Shown here piece after piece: positions 1 through 8,623 of a stretch of 32,731 nucleotides of DNA. The stretch spans positions 1 to 32,731 of the forward strand of contig MGQS01000032.1 in NCBI GenBank assembly GCA_001797905.1, in the 5' to 3' direction. The DNA comes from Deltaproteobacteria bacterium RBG_16_54_11. Lineage in GTDB: Bacteria > Desulfobacterota > B13-G15 > RBG-16-54-18. Below the pieces are notes generated by a model that made no database searches, was not told the DNA's origin, and saw only the letters and a list, made by a program, of their open reading frames with translations. Each line of letters starts with the position of its first letter. The stretch's first letter is position 1. Made by a program: the position numbers and the translations under genes.

Positions 1-149
1 AAAGCGACTTTTCGGTCCAGTGGGATACGACCGCGCTCAAGAATGGAGCATATCAGGTGCTCGGCTTAATGCACGTTTTTGTCAAAAAAGCAGATGAGGA
101 GTTCGCCGTTGTCAGACAAAATATAGTAGACGTGACTGTAGAAAATTGA
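1..149 (+). CDS. C-terminal fragment of a secreted Ig-like domain protein
   Basis: The reading frame is open from base 3 to the TGA at 147-149 and gives 48 residues; the gene begins outside the window. The visible part contains W-D-T-T-x-L-x-N-G-x-Y-x-V/L, the pattern found in the last strands of bacterial Ig-like or FlgD-like beta-sandwich domains of secreted proteins, followed by alternating hydrophobic residues ending in TVEN. No anchor or sorting signal is seen at the C-terminus. The domain class is inferred from this short motif only. The full protein's function cannot be told. Confidence 0.5.
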   Translation, partial: SDFSVQWDTTALKNGAYQVLGLMHVFVKKADEEFAVVRQNIVDVTVEN

Positions 150-315
150 TTCGGCGAACAAAGTCTCATACTCTATTCCCGCATCTCCAAGGGCAGATAA
201 ATACACCATCCTGACTTAAGAGAGGGTGCGATAACCTTATCCCCAAAAATAGCAAAAACCTCTATAGATACCTTTTTGATTATCCCCCACATCCAAATGA
301 CCCTCGTAGGATCCT

Positions 316-355
316 CTCACATTATTCTCATTTACAAAAAGGAGAATAGTGTGAG
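316..355. repeat. 14-bp inverted repeat (stem-loop)
   Basis: The arms CTCACATTATTCTC (316-329) and GAGAATAGTGTGAG (342-355) pair along all 14 positions with one G-T wobble, around a 12-base loop. No T-run follows, so a classical intrinsic terminator is unlikely. It could be an mRNA 3'-end stabiliser for the gene ending at 149, or a dyad operator upstream of the 413-466 promoter. Confidence 0.5.
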
Positions 356-412
356 CGCATCATGATACCCTCTGCAATACGCAAGCCGCAAATCCTCCTT
401 TAAAAAAAGGAT

Positions 413-466
413 TTAATTTTTTCGTAACATACCCGCAATATTTACGTAACAAACAGGCGATAAAAA
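413..466 (+). promoter_or_regulatory. Activator-type promoter with 11-bp phased repeats, copy 1
   Basis: Three hexamers lie at exact 11-bp spacing: GTAACA (424-429), GCAATA (435-440) and GTAACA (446-451). TTAATT lies a further 11 bp upstream (413-418). Nine bases after the last hexamer is an AT-rich -10 candidate, TAAAAA (461-466). The same block recurs at 1417-1470 before amtB. Direct repeats one helical turn apart, abutting a -10 and replacing the -35, are the layout of PhoB/OmpR-family boxes. GTAAC resembles the half-site variant seen in rhizobial Pho boxes. The regulator's identity is inference. Confidence 0.6.
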
Positions 467-501
467 ATAATCATAAAAATTAAAATAAGGAGGATTTTGT
501 T

Positions 502-1338
502 ATGGACAGGTCGGGCTTCAAAAATTTTCGGTCTTACATAATCGCTTTTTCTCTGGGCCTGGCTATTTTACTAACGGCCTCGCCGTGCTTGGCTCAGGAA
601 AACCCGGCAGAAGAAGAAACCCCTACAGAAAGGCCTTCATTTAATTTTTCGACTGATTTTCTGAGCCAGTATGTGTGGCGGGGATATGCATTGAGCAATA
701 ACAGTTTAGTCATTCAGCCTTCCATGACAATAGGTTACAAAGGATTTTCGGCAAATATTTGGGGCAACTTTGACACCGACGAGAACAATGAGTTTCGCCC
801 GCATGGCCAGGCCAACTGGAATGAGACCGACCTCACCTTGTCCTACAACCTGAAAATCTACAAGATATTGAGCGCCACAATGGGAGGCATCTACTATGCC
901 TTGGATAATGCAGATGATTCGTTGGAGGTATTCGGCGGCCTTTCAGCCGATCTCTCCTGGCTCACGGCCAAGTTTACCGTGTACCGCGAGGTCTTGCACT
1001 ACCCGGGGTGGTGGTTTCAGTTTGATATCTCCAGAAGCTTCCCTCTCCCCTGGTATGAGACTAGTCTGGATCTTGGAGCCGGCTTGATCTACCAGGCTTC
1101 CAATGATGCCGGCGCCTTTCCTGATCCGGACGACCCCAGAGATGCCTATTCTGGTTTCCATGCAGGGTACTTATCGGCCGCCTTAAATATCCCGGTGCAT
1201 AAATATATTACCGTTTCACCCAAGTTCGGCTACTGGTTCCCCCTGGGAAATAAGGCGTCGGATTGCATTAAGGGGCTCTCCTGGGACAAGAAAAGCAATC
1301 ATGTGTACGGCGGCTTGAGTGTCTCCTTCCATTTCTAA
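502..1338 (+). CDS. Predicted outer-membrane beta-barrel protein (TIGR02001-like)
   Basis: This 278-residue protein starts with a basic segment and hydrophobic stretch (about residues 12-30) ending in an A-x-A-like site (PCLA/QE), a typical Sec signal peptide. The mature part has amphipathic beta-strand alternation, many aromatic residues and a C-terminal phenylalanine (SVSFHF), as in outer-membrane barrels. The early segment S-Q-Y-V-W-R-G-Y followed by IQPSMTIGYKGFSANIWGN resembles the proteobacterial family TIGR02001, which I associate with ammonium-transport loci. It lies upstream of amtB and shares its promoter architecture, so a role in outer-membrane passage of ammonium or another nitrogen compound is plausible but inferred. 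A strong SD (AAGGAGGA) fixes the ATG. It could be any small barrel of unknown substrate. Confidence 0.7.
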   Translation: MDRSGFKNFRSYIIAFSLGLAILLTASPCLAQENPAEEETPTERPSFNFSTDFLSQYVWRGYALSNNSLVIQPSMTIGYKGFSANIWGNFDTDENNEFRPHGQANWNETDLTLSYNLKIYKILSATMGGIYYALDNADDSLEVFGGLSADLSWLTAKFTVYREVLHYPGWWFQFDISRSFPLPWYETSLDLGAGLIYQASNDAGAFPDPDDPRDAYSGFHAGYLSAALNIPVHKYITVSPKFGYWFPLGNKASDCIKGLSWDKKSNHVYGGLSVSFHF

Positions 1339-1416
1339 TAGAGCGCCTCTTTTAAGATCCTCTCGCAAGAGGGGACTGAGAACTCTGCCTCACTTTTTAG
1401 ATTGCTGTTGTATCTC

Positions 1417-1470
1417 TTAATTTTTTTGTAACAGATCTGCAATATTCCCGTAACAAAGATCGGATATTAA
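1417..1470 (+). promoter_or_regulatory. Activator-type promoter with 11-bp phased repeats, copy 2
   Basis: GTAACA (1428-1433), GCAATA (1439-1444) and GTAACA (1450-1455) are spaced exactly 11 bp. TTAATT sits one more turn upstream (1417-1422), and TATTAA (1465-1470) lies nine bases downstream as a -10 candidate. Hexamer sequences, spacing, flanking T-run and distance to the -10 match the copy at 413-466, although the genes are unrelated. No GG-N10-GC sigma-54 core was found between 1339 and 1514. A common activator for the outer-membrane protein gene and amtB-glnK is the simplest reading. Confidence 0.6.
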
Positions 1471-1514
1471 TATTCGCAGATTAAAAAATAAATTTGACGA
1501 GGAGGAAAAAGGAT

Positions 1515-2738
1515 ATGAATACGGGAGATACTGCTTTTGTCTTGGTCTCGTCGGCTTTGGTCATGCTCATGACACCGGGCCTCGCCTTGTTCTACGGGGG
1601 AATGGCCAGAAACAAAAACGTCCTCGGCACCCTGATGCAGAGTTTCATTATGCTGGGCATCATCACGGTGGAATGGGTGCTCTGGGGATACTCCATGGCC
1701 TTCGGTCCGGATCATGGAGGCATCATAGGCGGTTTAAACTGGTTTGGGCTCAAAGGCGTCGGGATGGAGCCGAGCGCTGTTTATGGCCCCACCATACCGC
1801 ATATGGTTTTTATGGTCTTCCAATGTATGTTTGCCATCATCACGCCGGCCCTGATCACCGGCGCCTTTGCCGAGCGTATAAAGTTCAGCGCATTTATGCT
1901 CTTTTCTATACTTTGGGCCACCCTGGTCTACAACCCCCTAGCTCACTGGGTTTGGGGCGTCGGCGGGTGGCTAGGCAAAATGGGGGCCCTGGACTTCGCC
2001 GGGGGGACAGTGGTACACATCAGTTCCGGGATTTCCGCTTTAGCTGCAGCCATCATTGTCGGCAAACGCCGAGGCTATGGAACCGTGCCCTTCATTCCTC
2101 ACAACCTCCCCATGACCGTCACCGGGGCCGGCCTCCTGTGGTTCGGCTGGTTCGGCTTTAATGCCGGCAGCGCCCTGGCGAGTAATGGCCTCGCTGCCAA
2201 CGCCTTCGTGGTCACCCATGTCGCCTCAGCCACGGCCGCCCTGTCCTGGATAATACTTGAGTGGTTACACCGGGGCAAGCCTACTACCCTGGGCGCTGCA
2301 AGTGGGGCTGTGGCCGGCTTAGTCGCAATTACGCCAGGCTCCGGGTTTGTAGGTCCGGTAGCGGCCCTTATCATTGGGGCTTTGGTCAGTGTCATCTGCT
2401 ACGGCGGCATCATGTTAAAATCAAAGCTTGGTTATGATGATTCCCTCGACGTGTTCGGCATCCATGGATTGGGAGGAACGTGGGGGGCTTTGGCCACCGG
2501 TCTGTTCGCCAGCAAGCTGATCAACCCTAATGGAGCCAATGGACTCTTCTTCGGAAACCCTGGCCAACTCTGGACCCAATTTCTTGCCGTGGCCGTAACC
2601 TGGATCTTTGCCTTTGTCATGACCTCGATCATCCTTAAGGTGGTCGATGTTATCGTCGGCTTGAGGGTCACTGACGAGGATGAAGAAAGAGGGCTCGATA
2701 TCAGCCAACACAACGAGACCGGATACAGTGTCTCATGA
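1515..2738 (+). CDS. amtB: Ammonium transporter AmtB
   Basis: This 407-residue Amt/MEP/Rh channel moves ammonium across the inner membrane. About eleven hydrophobic helices are visible. The twin pore histidines lie in VVHISSG (about residue 168) and FGIHGLGG (about residue 318), and the Amt signature stretch DFAGGTVVH is intact. The short C-terminal tail (VTDEDEERGLDISQHNETGYS) is where GlnK docks in the family. I chose the ATG at 1515, which follows GAGGAGGAAAAAGG, over an in-frame TTG at 1494 because the latter overlaps that ribosome binding site. There is no cleavable signal peptide. glnK follows after 33 bases, the standard amtB-glnK pair. Confidence 0.96.
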   Translation: MNTGDTAFVLVSSALVMLMTPGLALFYGGMARNKNVLGTLMQSFIMLGIITVEWVLWGYSMAFGPDHGGIIGGLNWFGLKGVGMEPSAVYGPTIPHMVFMVFQCMFAIITPALITGAFAERIKFSAFMLFSILWATLVYNPLAHWVWGVGGWLGKMGALDFAGGTVVHISSGISALAAAIIVGKRRGYGTVPFIPHNLPMTVTGAGLLWFGWFGFNAGSALASNGLAANAFVVTHVASATAALSWIILEWLHRGKPTTLGAASGAVAGLVAITPGSGFVGPVAALIIGALVSVICYGGIMLKSKLGYDDSLDVFGIHGLGGTWGALATGLFASKLINPNGANGLFFGNPGQLWTQFLAVAVTWIFAFVMTSIILKVVDVIVGLRVTDEDEERGLDISQHNETGYSVS

Positions 2739-2771
2739 AAAAACCTCTACTATATATAAGGAGTAACGATC

Positions 2772-3110
2772 ATGAAAAAAATCGAAGCCATTATAAAACC
2801 ATTTAAGCTGGAAGAGGTGAAGGATGGCCTATCACGGATGGGAGTAAAAGGCATGACCGTAACCGAAGTCAAAGGTTTCGGACGGCAACGGGGGCACAAG
2901 GAGGTCTACCGCGGAGCGGAGTATCAGGTCGATTTTGTTCCGAAGGTTAAGATCGAAGTGATCCTGGATTCTAAACTGGTGCCGCAGGCCATTGCGCTGA
3001 TCCAAGAAAAAGCCCGAACGGGAAAGATCGGCGACGGAAAGATCTTTGTGATCCCCGTTGAGGAGGTAGTTCGTATCCGTACCGGGGAAACGGGCAAAGA
3101 GGCAATATAA
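2772..3110 (+). CDS. glnK: Nitrogen regulatory protein PII (GlnK)
   Basis: This 112-residue PII signal protein is of normal family length. The T-loop contains YRGAEYQVDF with the uridylylation target tyrosine at residue 51. The B-loop TGKIGDGKIFV and the C-terminal RIRTGE motif are intact, so binding of ATP/ADP and 2-oxoglutarate is expected. Family knowledge: unmodified GlnK plugs AmtB when nitrogen is plentiful, and GlnD uridylylates it when glutamine is low. Both partners flank it here. AAGGAG at about 2759-2764 serves the ATG. Pairing with AmtB makes GlnK a better label than GlnB, though the sequence alone does not separate them. Confidence 0.95.
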   Translation: MKKIEAIIKPFKLEEVKDGLSRMGVKGMTVTEVKGFGRQRGHKEVYRGAEYQVDFVPKVKIEVILDSKLVPQAIALIQEKARTGKIGDGKIFVIPVEEVVRIRTGETGKEAI

Positions 3111-3142
3111 CATATAAACTACTATTAAATGTCTATGGCGAT

Positions 3143-3179
3143 GAGGAGGTACTGCCTGCATCAACGACAGTACCTCCTC
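3143..3179 (+). promoter_or_regulatory. Perfect 12-bp stem-loop between glnK and glnD
   Basis: GAGGAGGTACTG (3143-3154) and CAGTACCTCCTC (3168-3179) are a perfect inverted repeat around a 13-base loop. No T-run follows, so it is not a typical intrinsic terminator. It sits 31 bases before the glnD start. The left arm itself resembles a Shine-Dalgarno sequence. It could damp readthrough from amtB-glnK into glnD, or mark an mRNA processing or stability site. Confidence 0.5.
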
Positions 3180-3210
3180 GGATAATAACTCAAGGAGAAC
3201 TGACAGAAGA

Positions 3211-5838
3211 GTGGAATATTCGGCTGCGCAGCTTAAAACATCTAGACAGCAACTTATTACGCTGTTTACGGACGGTTTGAATACAAAATCCTTCCCCGAG
3301 GAAAATACAGCCCTCATAGATCAGTATTTTCAGGATAGTTTGCCGGAAAGCCACGTGGGGAGGACATTGCTGCAGCAGGGCATCCCCTTTGCTTTTATCG
3401 CGTTGGGAGGATATGGCCGAAGAGAACTATGCCTCCACTCTGATATCGACACGCTCTTGTTGTTCGGGAAAAAGGTTCCGTCCCAGGCAAAGACCCTGGT
3501 GCAGGAGATACTTTTCCCCCTCTGGGATCTCGGCCTTGATTTAGGATATGGGACTCGCACCATCAAGGATTGCCTGAGGATTGCAAAAATAGATTTTGAG
3601 GTCCTTACGTCGTTACTCGATGCACGTTTCATTGGAGGAGAGTATCCACTCTATCTCGATCTTATTGAAAAGCTTTACAAGAAAGTCGTAACTAAAAAAG
3701 CGCGCGACCTGCACCGGTGGTTGGCCGAACAAGACAAAAAACGACTGGAGACTTTTGGCGACTCAAGTTATCTCCTTGAGCCTAACCTCAAAGAGGGAAT
3801 TGGCGGCCTGAGAGATTACCACCATATGCTGTGGCTGGCCAAGGCATCTTTTGGCCCCCGGGAAACCCATGAGCAAGCGTTTCGCGCAAGACTATCGTAT
3901 CAAGAATATCAGGACTTGAGACAGCACGTGAGCTTCCTCTTGAATATAAGAAACCATCTACACCTCCGGTCACTTCGTAAGAATGACCGTTTGACATTCG
4001 AAGATCAGGAAGAAATCGCCAACAGGCTTGGATTACGAGACAAAAAAACATCACTCGCCGCAGAGCAATTTAACGAGCTGGTGCATGCCACCATGGCTGC
4101 TCTTAAATCCCTGTCCCGCTCCTTCATCGGCGGCCTTTTTGCGACGAAGAAGAAGCGCTCGAAGATAAGGCAGATGCCCCTGGTTCCCCGAGGCCTTGTT
4201 GTTGATGGAGGAGAACTCTGTTTTGATACAGTCCGTACCATCATAAAAAATCCTTCTTTATTAATGATCATTTTTGAGCACAGCGCTCTCCTTGGTTACG
4301 CCCTTTCTTTGGAGGCAAGGAGAATAATCCGCGAGTTTTTATACCTCGTGGATGATTCCTTCCGCCGATCAAAAACCATTATCAATTCTTTTATAAAGAT
4401 TGTGACGCAATCGAACTGCGCGTTTGAAACGTTGAGCCAAATGATGGAAATTGGGTTTCTCGATAGCTTCATTCCCGAATTTGGGCGGATACACAATAGG
4501 GTTGAGTTTGATGCCTATCATATCTATCCCGTTGGAATACATTCTCTACAGACGATTCGGTACCTTAAAAGTTTAACAGAGGAGAAAGATATCCTGCTCA
4601 GAGATCTCTTTGTAGAACTGCAGCATCCCGAACGGCTCTTCCTGGCAGGCCTTTTTCATGACATCGGGAAGATCGGTTCAGACCATGCACGCAGAGGGAC
4701 GAAGATTACAAAAAATATCCTGAAGCGGTTTGGACTAACTGATGACGCAATTGAGGATATTTGCTTTCTTGTACGCTCCCACCTGCTTCTGGCGGAAACG
4801 GCAACCCGGAGAGACTTAAACGATGAGAAGGTAATCGTTCAATGTGCCCGTATGATCGGTAGCCTGGAGAGACTGAAGCTTCTGTACCTGCTTACCTGGG
4901 CTGATTCTCGGGCTACCGGTCCAAAAGCATGGAACGACTGGATCGCCAACTTGATTAGTGAACTCTTCTTTAAAGTCCTCCATATCATGGAGAGTAAAGA
5001 ATTGGCCACGCAGGACGCTTTATCTCGTGTTGAGCACGTCAAAGCTGAAGTGCACAAGAAAGTTGGCCCCATTATAGAGAGGCAGGATCTTGAAAACTCT
5101 TTCGAGCTTATGCCCCCCCGTTATCTGCTCAATACACATCCCCGGAAAATTGTTCAACATCTGGGCATGGCAGAAAGCTTGAAAGCAAAAAAGCAAGCTA
5201 ACGAGACTAAATCCGGAGGCCATGCGGGGGATGAGGTTTTCATCTTTGAATCCAGAGAGGACAAAAAAGGAAATTGTTGGGAGATAACAATTGTAGCCAT
5301 AGATAGACCTGGTTTGTTTGCCAACATGGCCGGCGTTCTCGCCCTTAATGCCATTAACATACTTTCTGCCGACATATACACGTGGCGAGATGGAACTGCC
5401 GTTGATGTCCTGCGCACGACCAATCCGCTTGACGGCCTGTTCGTACAAGAGAAATGGGCCAAGGGCAAAGAGGATCTTAAAAACGTTCTCGCCGGCAGAT
5501 TATCTCTCGAATCCTCCGTCGGTAATGAAGAAACACCTCGTAGTCCAACAGGCTTAAAAAAGCTAGCACGAAAGCCGACCGTGATCGTAGATAACGAATC
5601 ATCAGATTTCTTTACGATAATTGAAGTCTATTCCCACGACCATGTCGTGCTTCTCTATCGTATTACTCATACACTGTTTGACCTCGGCCTGGACATTCAT
5701 AGCGCCAGAATTGCCGCCGCTGCAGACCAAGTCGTGGACGTCTTCTACGTGCGAGACCTGGAGGGTCAGAAGATTGAAGATGTCGGGAGGGTAAAAGAGA
5801 TAAAACGGATCCTGCTCAAGCAGCTAAAACCCCTATAA
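3211..5838 (+). CDS. glnD: PII uridylyltransferase / uridylyl-removing enzyme GlnD
   Basis: This 875-residue bifunctional sensor adds UMP to PII proteins when glutamine is low and removes it when glutamine is high. The nucleotidyltransferase motif GGYGRREL...SDID is at about residues 66-80, the metal-binding HD motif (FHDIGKIGSDHARRG) at about 482-496, and two C-terminal ACT domains begin near residues 689 and 799. This is the full canonical order and length. The start is GTG at 3211 with AAGGAG upstream at somewhat long spacing (about 13 bases), so initiation may be modest. The gene follows glnK after a stem-loop. It converges with the minus-strand GOGAT operon across a 73-base gap without an obvious strong terminator. 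Confidence 0.95.
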   Translation: MEYSAAQLKTSRQQLITLFTDGLNTKSFPEENTALIDQYFQDSLPESHVGRTLLQQGIPFAFIALGGYGRRELCLHSDIDTLLLFGKKVPSQAKTLVQEILFPLWDLGLDLGYGTRTIKDCLRIAKIDFEVLTSLLDARFIGGEYPLYLDLIEKLYKKVVTKKARDLHRWLAEQDKKRLETFGDSSYLLEPNLKEGIGGLRDYHHMLWLAKASFGPRETHEQAFRARLSYQEYQDLRQHVSFLLNIRNHLHLRSLRKNDRLTFEDQEEIANRLGLRDKKTSLAAEQFNELVHATMAALKSLSRSFIGGLFATKKKRSKIRQMPLVPRGLVVDGGELCFDTVRTIIKNPSLLMIIFEHSALLGYALSLEARRIIREFLYLVDDSFRRSKTIINSFIKIVTQSNCAFETLSQMMEIGFLDSFIPEFGRIHNRVEFDAYHIYPVGIHSLQTIRYLKSLTEEKDILLRDLFVELQHPERLFLAGLFHDIGKIGSDHARRGTKITKNILKRFGLTDDAIEDICFLVRSHLLLAETATRRDLNDEKVIVQCARMIGSLERLKLLYLLTWADSRATGPKAWNDWIANLISELFFKVLHIMESKELATQDALSRVEHVKAEVHKKVGPIIERQDLENSFELMPPRYLLNTHPRKIVQHLGMAESLKAKKQANETKSGGHAGDEVFIFESREDKKGNCWEITIVAIDRPGLFANMAGVLALNAINILSADIYTWRDGTAVDVLRTTNPLDGLFVQEKWAKGKEDLKNVLAGRLSLESSVGNEETPRSPTGLKKLARKPTVIVDNESSDFFTIIEVYSHDHVVLLYRITHTLFDLGLDIHSARIAAAADQVVDVFYVRDLEGQKIEDVGRVKEIKRILLKQLKPL

Positions 5839-5911
5839 GCGTATCTACTACGGTACTACTCCATCACTATCACGGCCGCGTCCCTTGGCCATAAAACCAT
5901 CCACTTGAAAG

Positions 5912-8560
5912 TCAGCCCTCTGCCTCCCACTCTTCGTTCATCTTCAAGCCGCTGCTTGTAAGGACCGATACTTTAGCGGCGCTGATGGTACGGTAGATGT
6001 CCCGGGGCTCCATCTTCTTCCCGTCAACCATCAAAAGGTGGTCATCGATGGAGATACCGAAGAGTCGCTCGTTTTCCTGAAGAAAGGGAAGGATGAGCTG
6101 CCAGTCGCGGTCCGTAAAAGGAGAGATCATGCCGCCGTTGAGCTGCTCCGGAACGATCTTTTTATGGGGATCACGAACGTAGATGGCTCCGCCGGAGGCA
6201 AGGGAAAAGAGGTTTGATCCCAGGTAGGGCGTCGCCAGGGGGGTCACCTTGCCATCATGGTCAAAGGTCAACCCGTTAAGGACAACAAACCCGCCGCCAT
6301 TATGGGGGTCTCCGGCCATAAAGGACTCTGCGAGAAAATCAAGGGCCGTGCCGTTGATAACAGCCTTCGGTTTGCCCACGGCATTGATAAAGGGGCGGCC
6401 TGCTGCGTTTCCCAGCACATACACCTCGCCGCCTTTTGCGCCATACATAAAGGTTTGGCCCACATCGCCGTAGACGACGAGCTTGCCTGACTTCATGATC
6501 TGCCCAAGTTGATCCTGAGCATTGCCGTGGACATAGATCTCGAGACCGTCTATGCCGGATGCGAGATAGTCCCCTGTGGAGCCATAGGCATCGATGCGAA
6601 CGCCTCTCGTATCGGGACCCAGACCGCAGCCCAGGAAGCGCTGCCCCCGCTGGCCAAAGCAAACGAACCGTCTCCAGCCCAGCTGATAGGCCTCAGATAT
6701 GAGGCCGGCAAAAGAATCTGCACCTTCCGAGGGAAACTGGCTGGCATCACAAACGAGCACCTTTTCAGCCCCTTCGGGTGCACGGAGCGCCTTGCGGCTT
6801 TCGAAATCGATCCGGCGGCCATCCAGCACGGCTCCGGTATCGTTGATCATGGGAACCCCCTTGAAGATCAAATCGAGCGTACCAGAGACCATCTGGAGGA
6901 CACTGCGGCGCCTCTTGCTCCCCAGAGGGTAGCGCTGGGTGAGGAGGAGCGTGAGCAAGCCGATCACCGGCTCCGTCAGCCCGTCTTCTGCGGAACGGCT
7001 CAGCAAGAGAGCGAGCAAGCTGTTGATATCGGCATAGTCCCACGTATGGAAGTCCCTCTTCACAGTGGTGAAGAGTTCCTTTGCATTCTGCTGAGACAAC
7101 TCCTTCACTATGCCCCTCAGGGTATCTCCGTGGGTGGTTTGCCGGGGCAACTGCGTCCGGGCATCGAGAGGTACCTGGTGTGCGGGCACATCGATGACCC
7201 GGCCGAACTTATCAGTACAGGTAAGGTTCATCAGGCCAGGAGAAGACTTTTTTACGGTAAAGATGAAGGCCCCTCCATCGGTATAGCTTCCGCCGCGGGC
7301 ATTCCAGTAATAATCGGCAACGGTGCCGAATCTGGGGTCCTCCTTTGCGAGGCTCTCAAGGGTGGCATCGATGGCCTGTTTTTCCGAACAGATGAGGCCG
7401 ATCTCGACCTCTCCTTTCTGGAGCGCAAAGACCTGGGGCCTCAGCATGGACGTATCGGTAATGCCGATCAGCTGGAATTGCTTATTCCTCACATCGGTGC
7501 GGGCGATGATGAAGAACCAGGGGCCGTCAGGAGAGCCGTGGATATGTGTTGTCTGGATCTGCCGGTAGATGCGCTGCTTCTCCTCGGGGAGGTGATCAAA
7601 GTCCATCTCTACCGTAGGGGCGAGGGCTTCGATGACATATTCGAGGGGGTAGCCGTAGACCCTGCTGAGGAGGTCCACGATCTGGACAGAGACCTCCGTG
7701 TCGGTAAGAAAAAGGGGATAGATATTGCGCTGGCGCAGGTATTGAGAAACCGAATAGTAATTGGCAAAATCGCCGTTGTGAACGAGGGCCTCATCGAGAC
7801 CGATGAAAGGATGGGCGCCCCCGGGATGCCAGACACGGCCCTTGGTAGGATACCGCTGGTGGGCAATCCAGATATGGGCATCGAAATTCTCCAGTTTATA
7901 ATACTGGGCTACCTGTTCCGCATAGCCCACGATCTTGAGGATCATCATGTTGCGGCCATGGGAAAGGACAAAGGCCTTCTTTTCTCCCAGGGCGCTGTAC
8001 AGAGCAAGGTTGAGCTGGTAGGTATTCTGGTAGATAAACTCTTCTTCTGCCTTATCAAGCGGGAGTATCTCCAGGTGGCGCTCCCTGCAAAAGGCAGCGA
8101 GGGCTTCGGGCTTTACGCGGACAAAATAGCGTTTTACCGCAGGAGGTTTTACTTCCAGTCCGGGAACATCCCGGTAATCATCGATGGTCTCAAGAAAGGC
8201 CTCGTGGTCAACCCGGAAGTGGGGTCTGATGAAACGCGCTTCCATCTCGGGGAGGACCGCATCATCGAGCAGGGCCACCTGGAGGAGAAAATCCTCATCA
8301 AGGGTCTTCTGGTCTACCCCCATCTTTGCCGGCGTAAGGCCGACGGCGGCAAGGCCTCCGCCTTTCCCGTTGCCGCGATTGTGCATCTGTACCGAAGGCG
8401 CAAAGATATGTTTCCCACTCACGGGTATGCTGCATGCAAAACCCGTTACGCCGCAGCCGCCTTCATCAACCTTCATATCCGCACGCCTTACGAGCCTTTC
8501 CGCTTCCCGGAACGGCCGCCGTGCATCTATGATTGCCTGTGCTATCCTTTGTTGCTCCAT
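5912..8560 (-). CDS. Glutamate synthase: fused glutaminase (GAT-II) and GXGXG subunit
   Basis: This 882-residue protein fuses the two non-flavin parts of glutamate synthase. The N-terminal half is a class II glutamine amidotransferase: catalytic Cys36 in GGCGVTGF, HQRYPTKG, and HPFIGLDEALVHNGD. The residues before Cys36 would be a removed propeptide, as in other GOGATs. The C-terminal part (about 600-800) is the GXGXG beta-helix (GCGLGPDTRG, YGSTGDYL, GNAAGRPF). The central FMN/Fe-S domain of ordinary GltB is missing and is encoded next door at 8624-10141. Glutamine hydrolysis here would pass ammonia to that subunit. The ATG at 8558-8560 has a weak SD; an in-frame ATG at residue 29 is an alternative. 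It is the last gene of a six-gene operon, 63 bases after its neighbour. Confidence 0.88.
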   Translation of the reverse strand: MEQQRIAQAIIDARRPFREAERLVRRADMKVDEGGCGVTGFACSIPVSGKHIFAPSVQMHNRGNGKGGGLAAVGLTPAKMGVDQKTLDEDFLLQVALLDDAVLPEMEARFIRPHFRVDHEAFLETIDDYRDVPGLEVKPPAVKRYFVRVKPEALAAFCRERHLEILPLDKAEEEFIYQNTYQLNLALYSALGEKKAFVLSHGRNMMILKIVGYAEQVAQYYKLENFDAHIWIAHQRYPTKGRVWHPGGAHPFIGLDEALVHNGDFANYYSVSQYLRQRNIYPLFLTDTEVSVQIVDLLSRVYGYPLEYVIEALAPTVEMDFDHLPEEKQRIYRQIQTTHIHGSPDGPWFFIIARTDVRNKQFQLIGITDTSMLRPQVFALQKGEVEIGLICSEKQAIDATLESLAKEDPRFGTVADYYWNARGGSYTDGGAFIFTVKKSSPGLMNLTCTDKFGRVIDVPAHQVPLDARTQLPRQTTHGDTLRGIVKELSQQNAKELFTTVKRDFHTWDYADINSLLALLLSRSAEDGLTEPVIGLLTLLLTQRYPLGSKRRRSVLQMVSGTLDLIFKGVPMINDTGAVLDGRRIDFESRKALRAPEGAEKVLVCDASQFPSEGADSFAGLISEAYQLGWRRFVCFGQRGQRFLGCGLGPDTRGVRIDAYGSTGDYLASGIDGLEIYVHGNAQDQLGQIMKSGKLVVYGDVGQTFMYGAKGGEVYVLGNAAGRPFINAVGKPKAVINGTALDFLAESFMAGDPHNGGGFVVLNGLTFDHDGKVTPLATPYLGSNLFSLASGGAIYVRDPHKKIVPEQLNGGMISPFTDRDWQLILPFLQENERLFGISIDDHLLMVDGKKMEPRDIYRTISAAKVSVLTSSGLKMNEEWEAEG

Positions 8561-8623
8561 GCTTGCTTATCCCGATGCGCAAAATCCTCTATGTTGTTTC
8601 CATTTCTGCATCTGTTATAGGCA

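Larger units (their letters stand above)
150..501. other. Intergenic region before the outer-membrane protein gene
   Basis: No gene is supported in this 352-base, AT-rich stretch. It holds an inverted repeat at 316-355 and the repeated-hexamer promoter at 413-466, both listed separately. The 3' end carries a good ribosome binding site (AAGGAGGA, about 486-493) for the gene starting at 502. No intrinsic terminator with a T-run is visible for the upstream fragment. Confidence 0.6.

Noticed and set aside
1339..1514. Possible sigma-54 promoter before amtB
   Set aside because: A TTGCT is present near 1402, but no GG lies at the required distance upstream, so there is no -24/-12 pair.
6509..8620. 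703-codon plus-strand open frame opposite the GAT/GXGXG gene
   Set aside because: It has no protein-family features, lies antisense to a clearly recognisable gene with intact motifs, and arises from the codon bias of the minus-strand gene.
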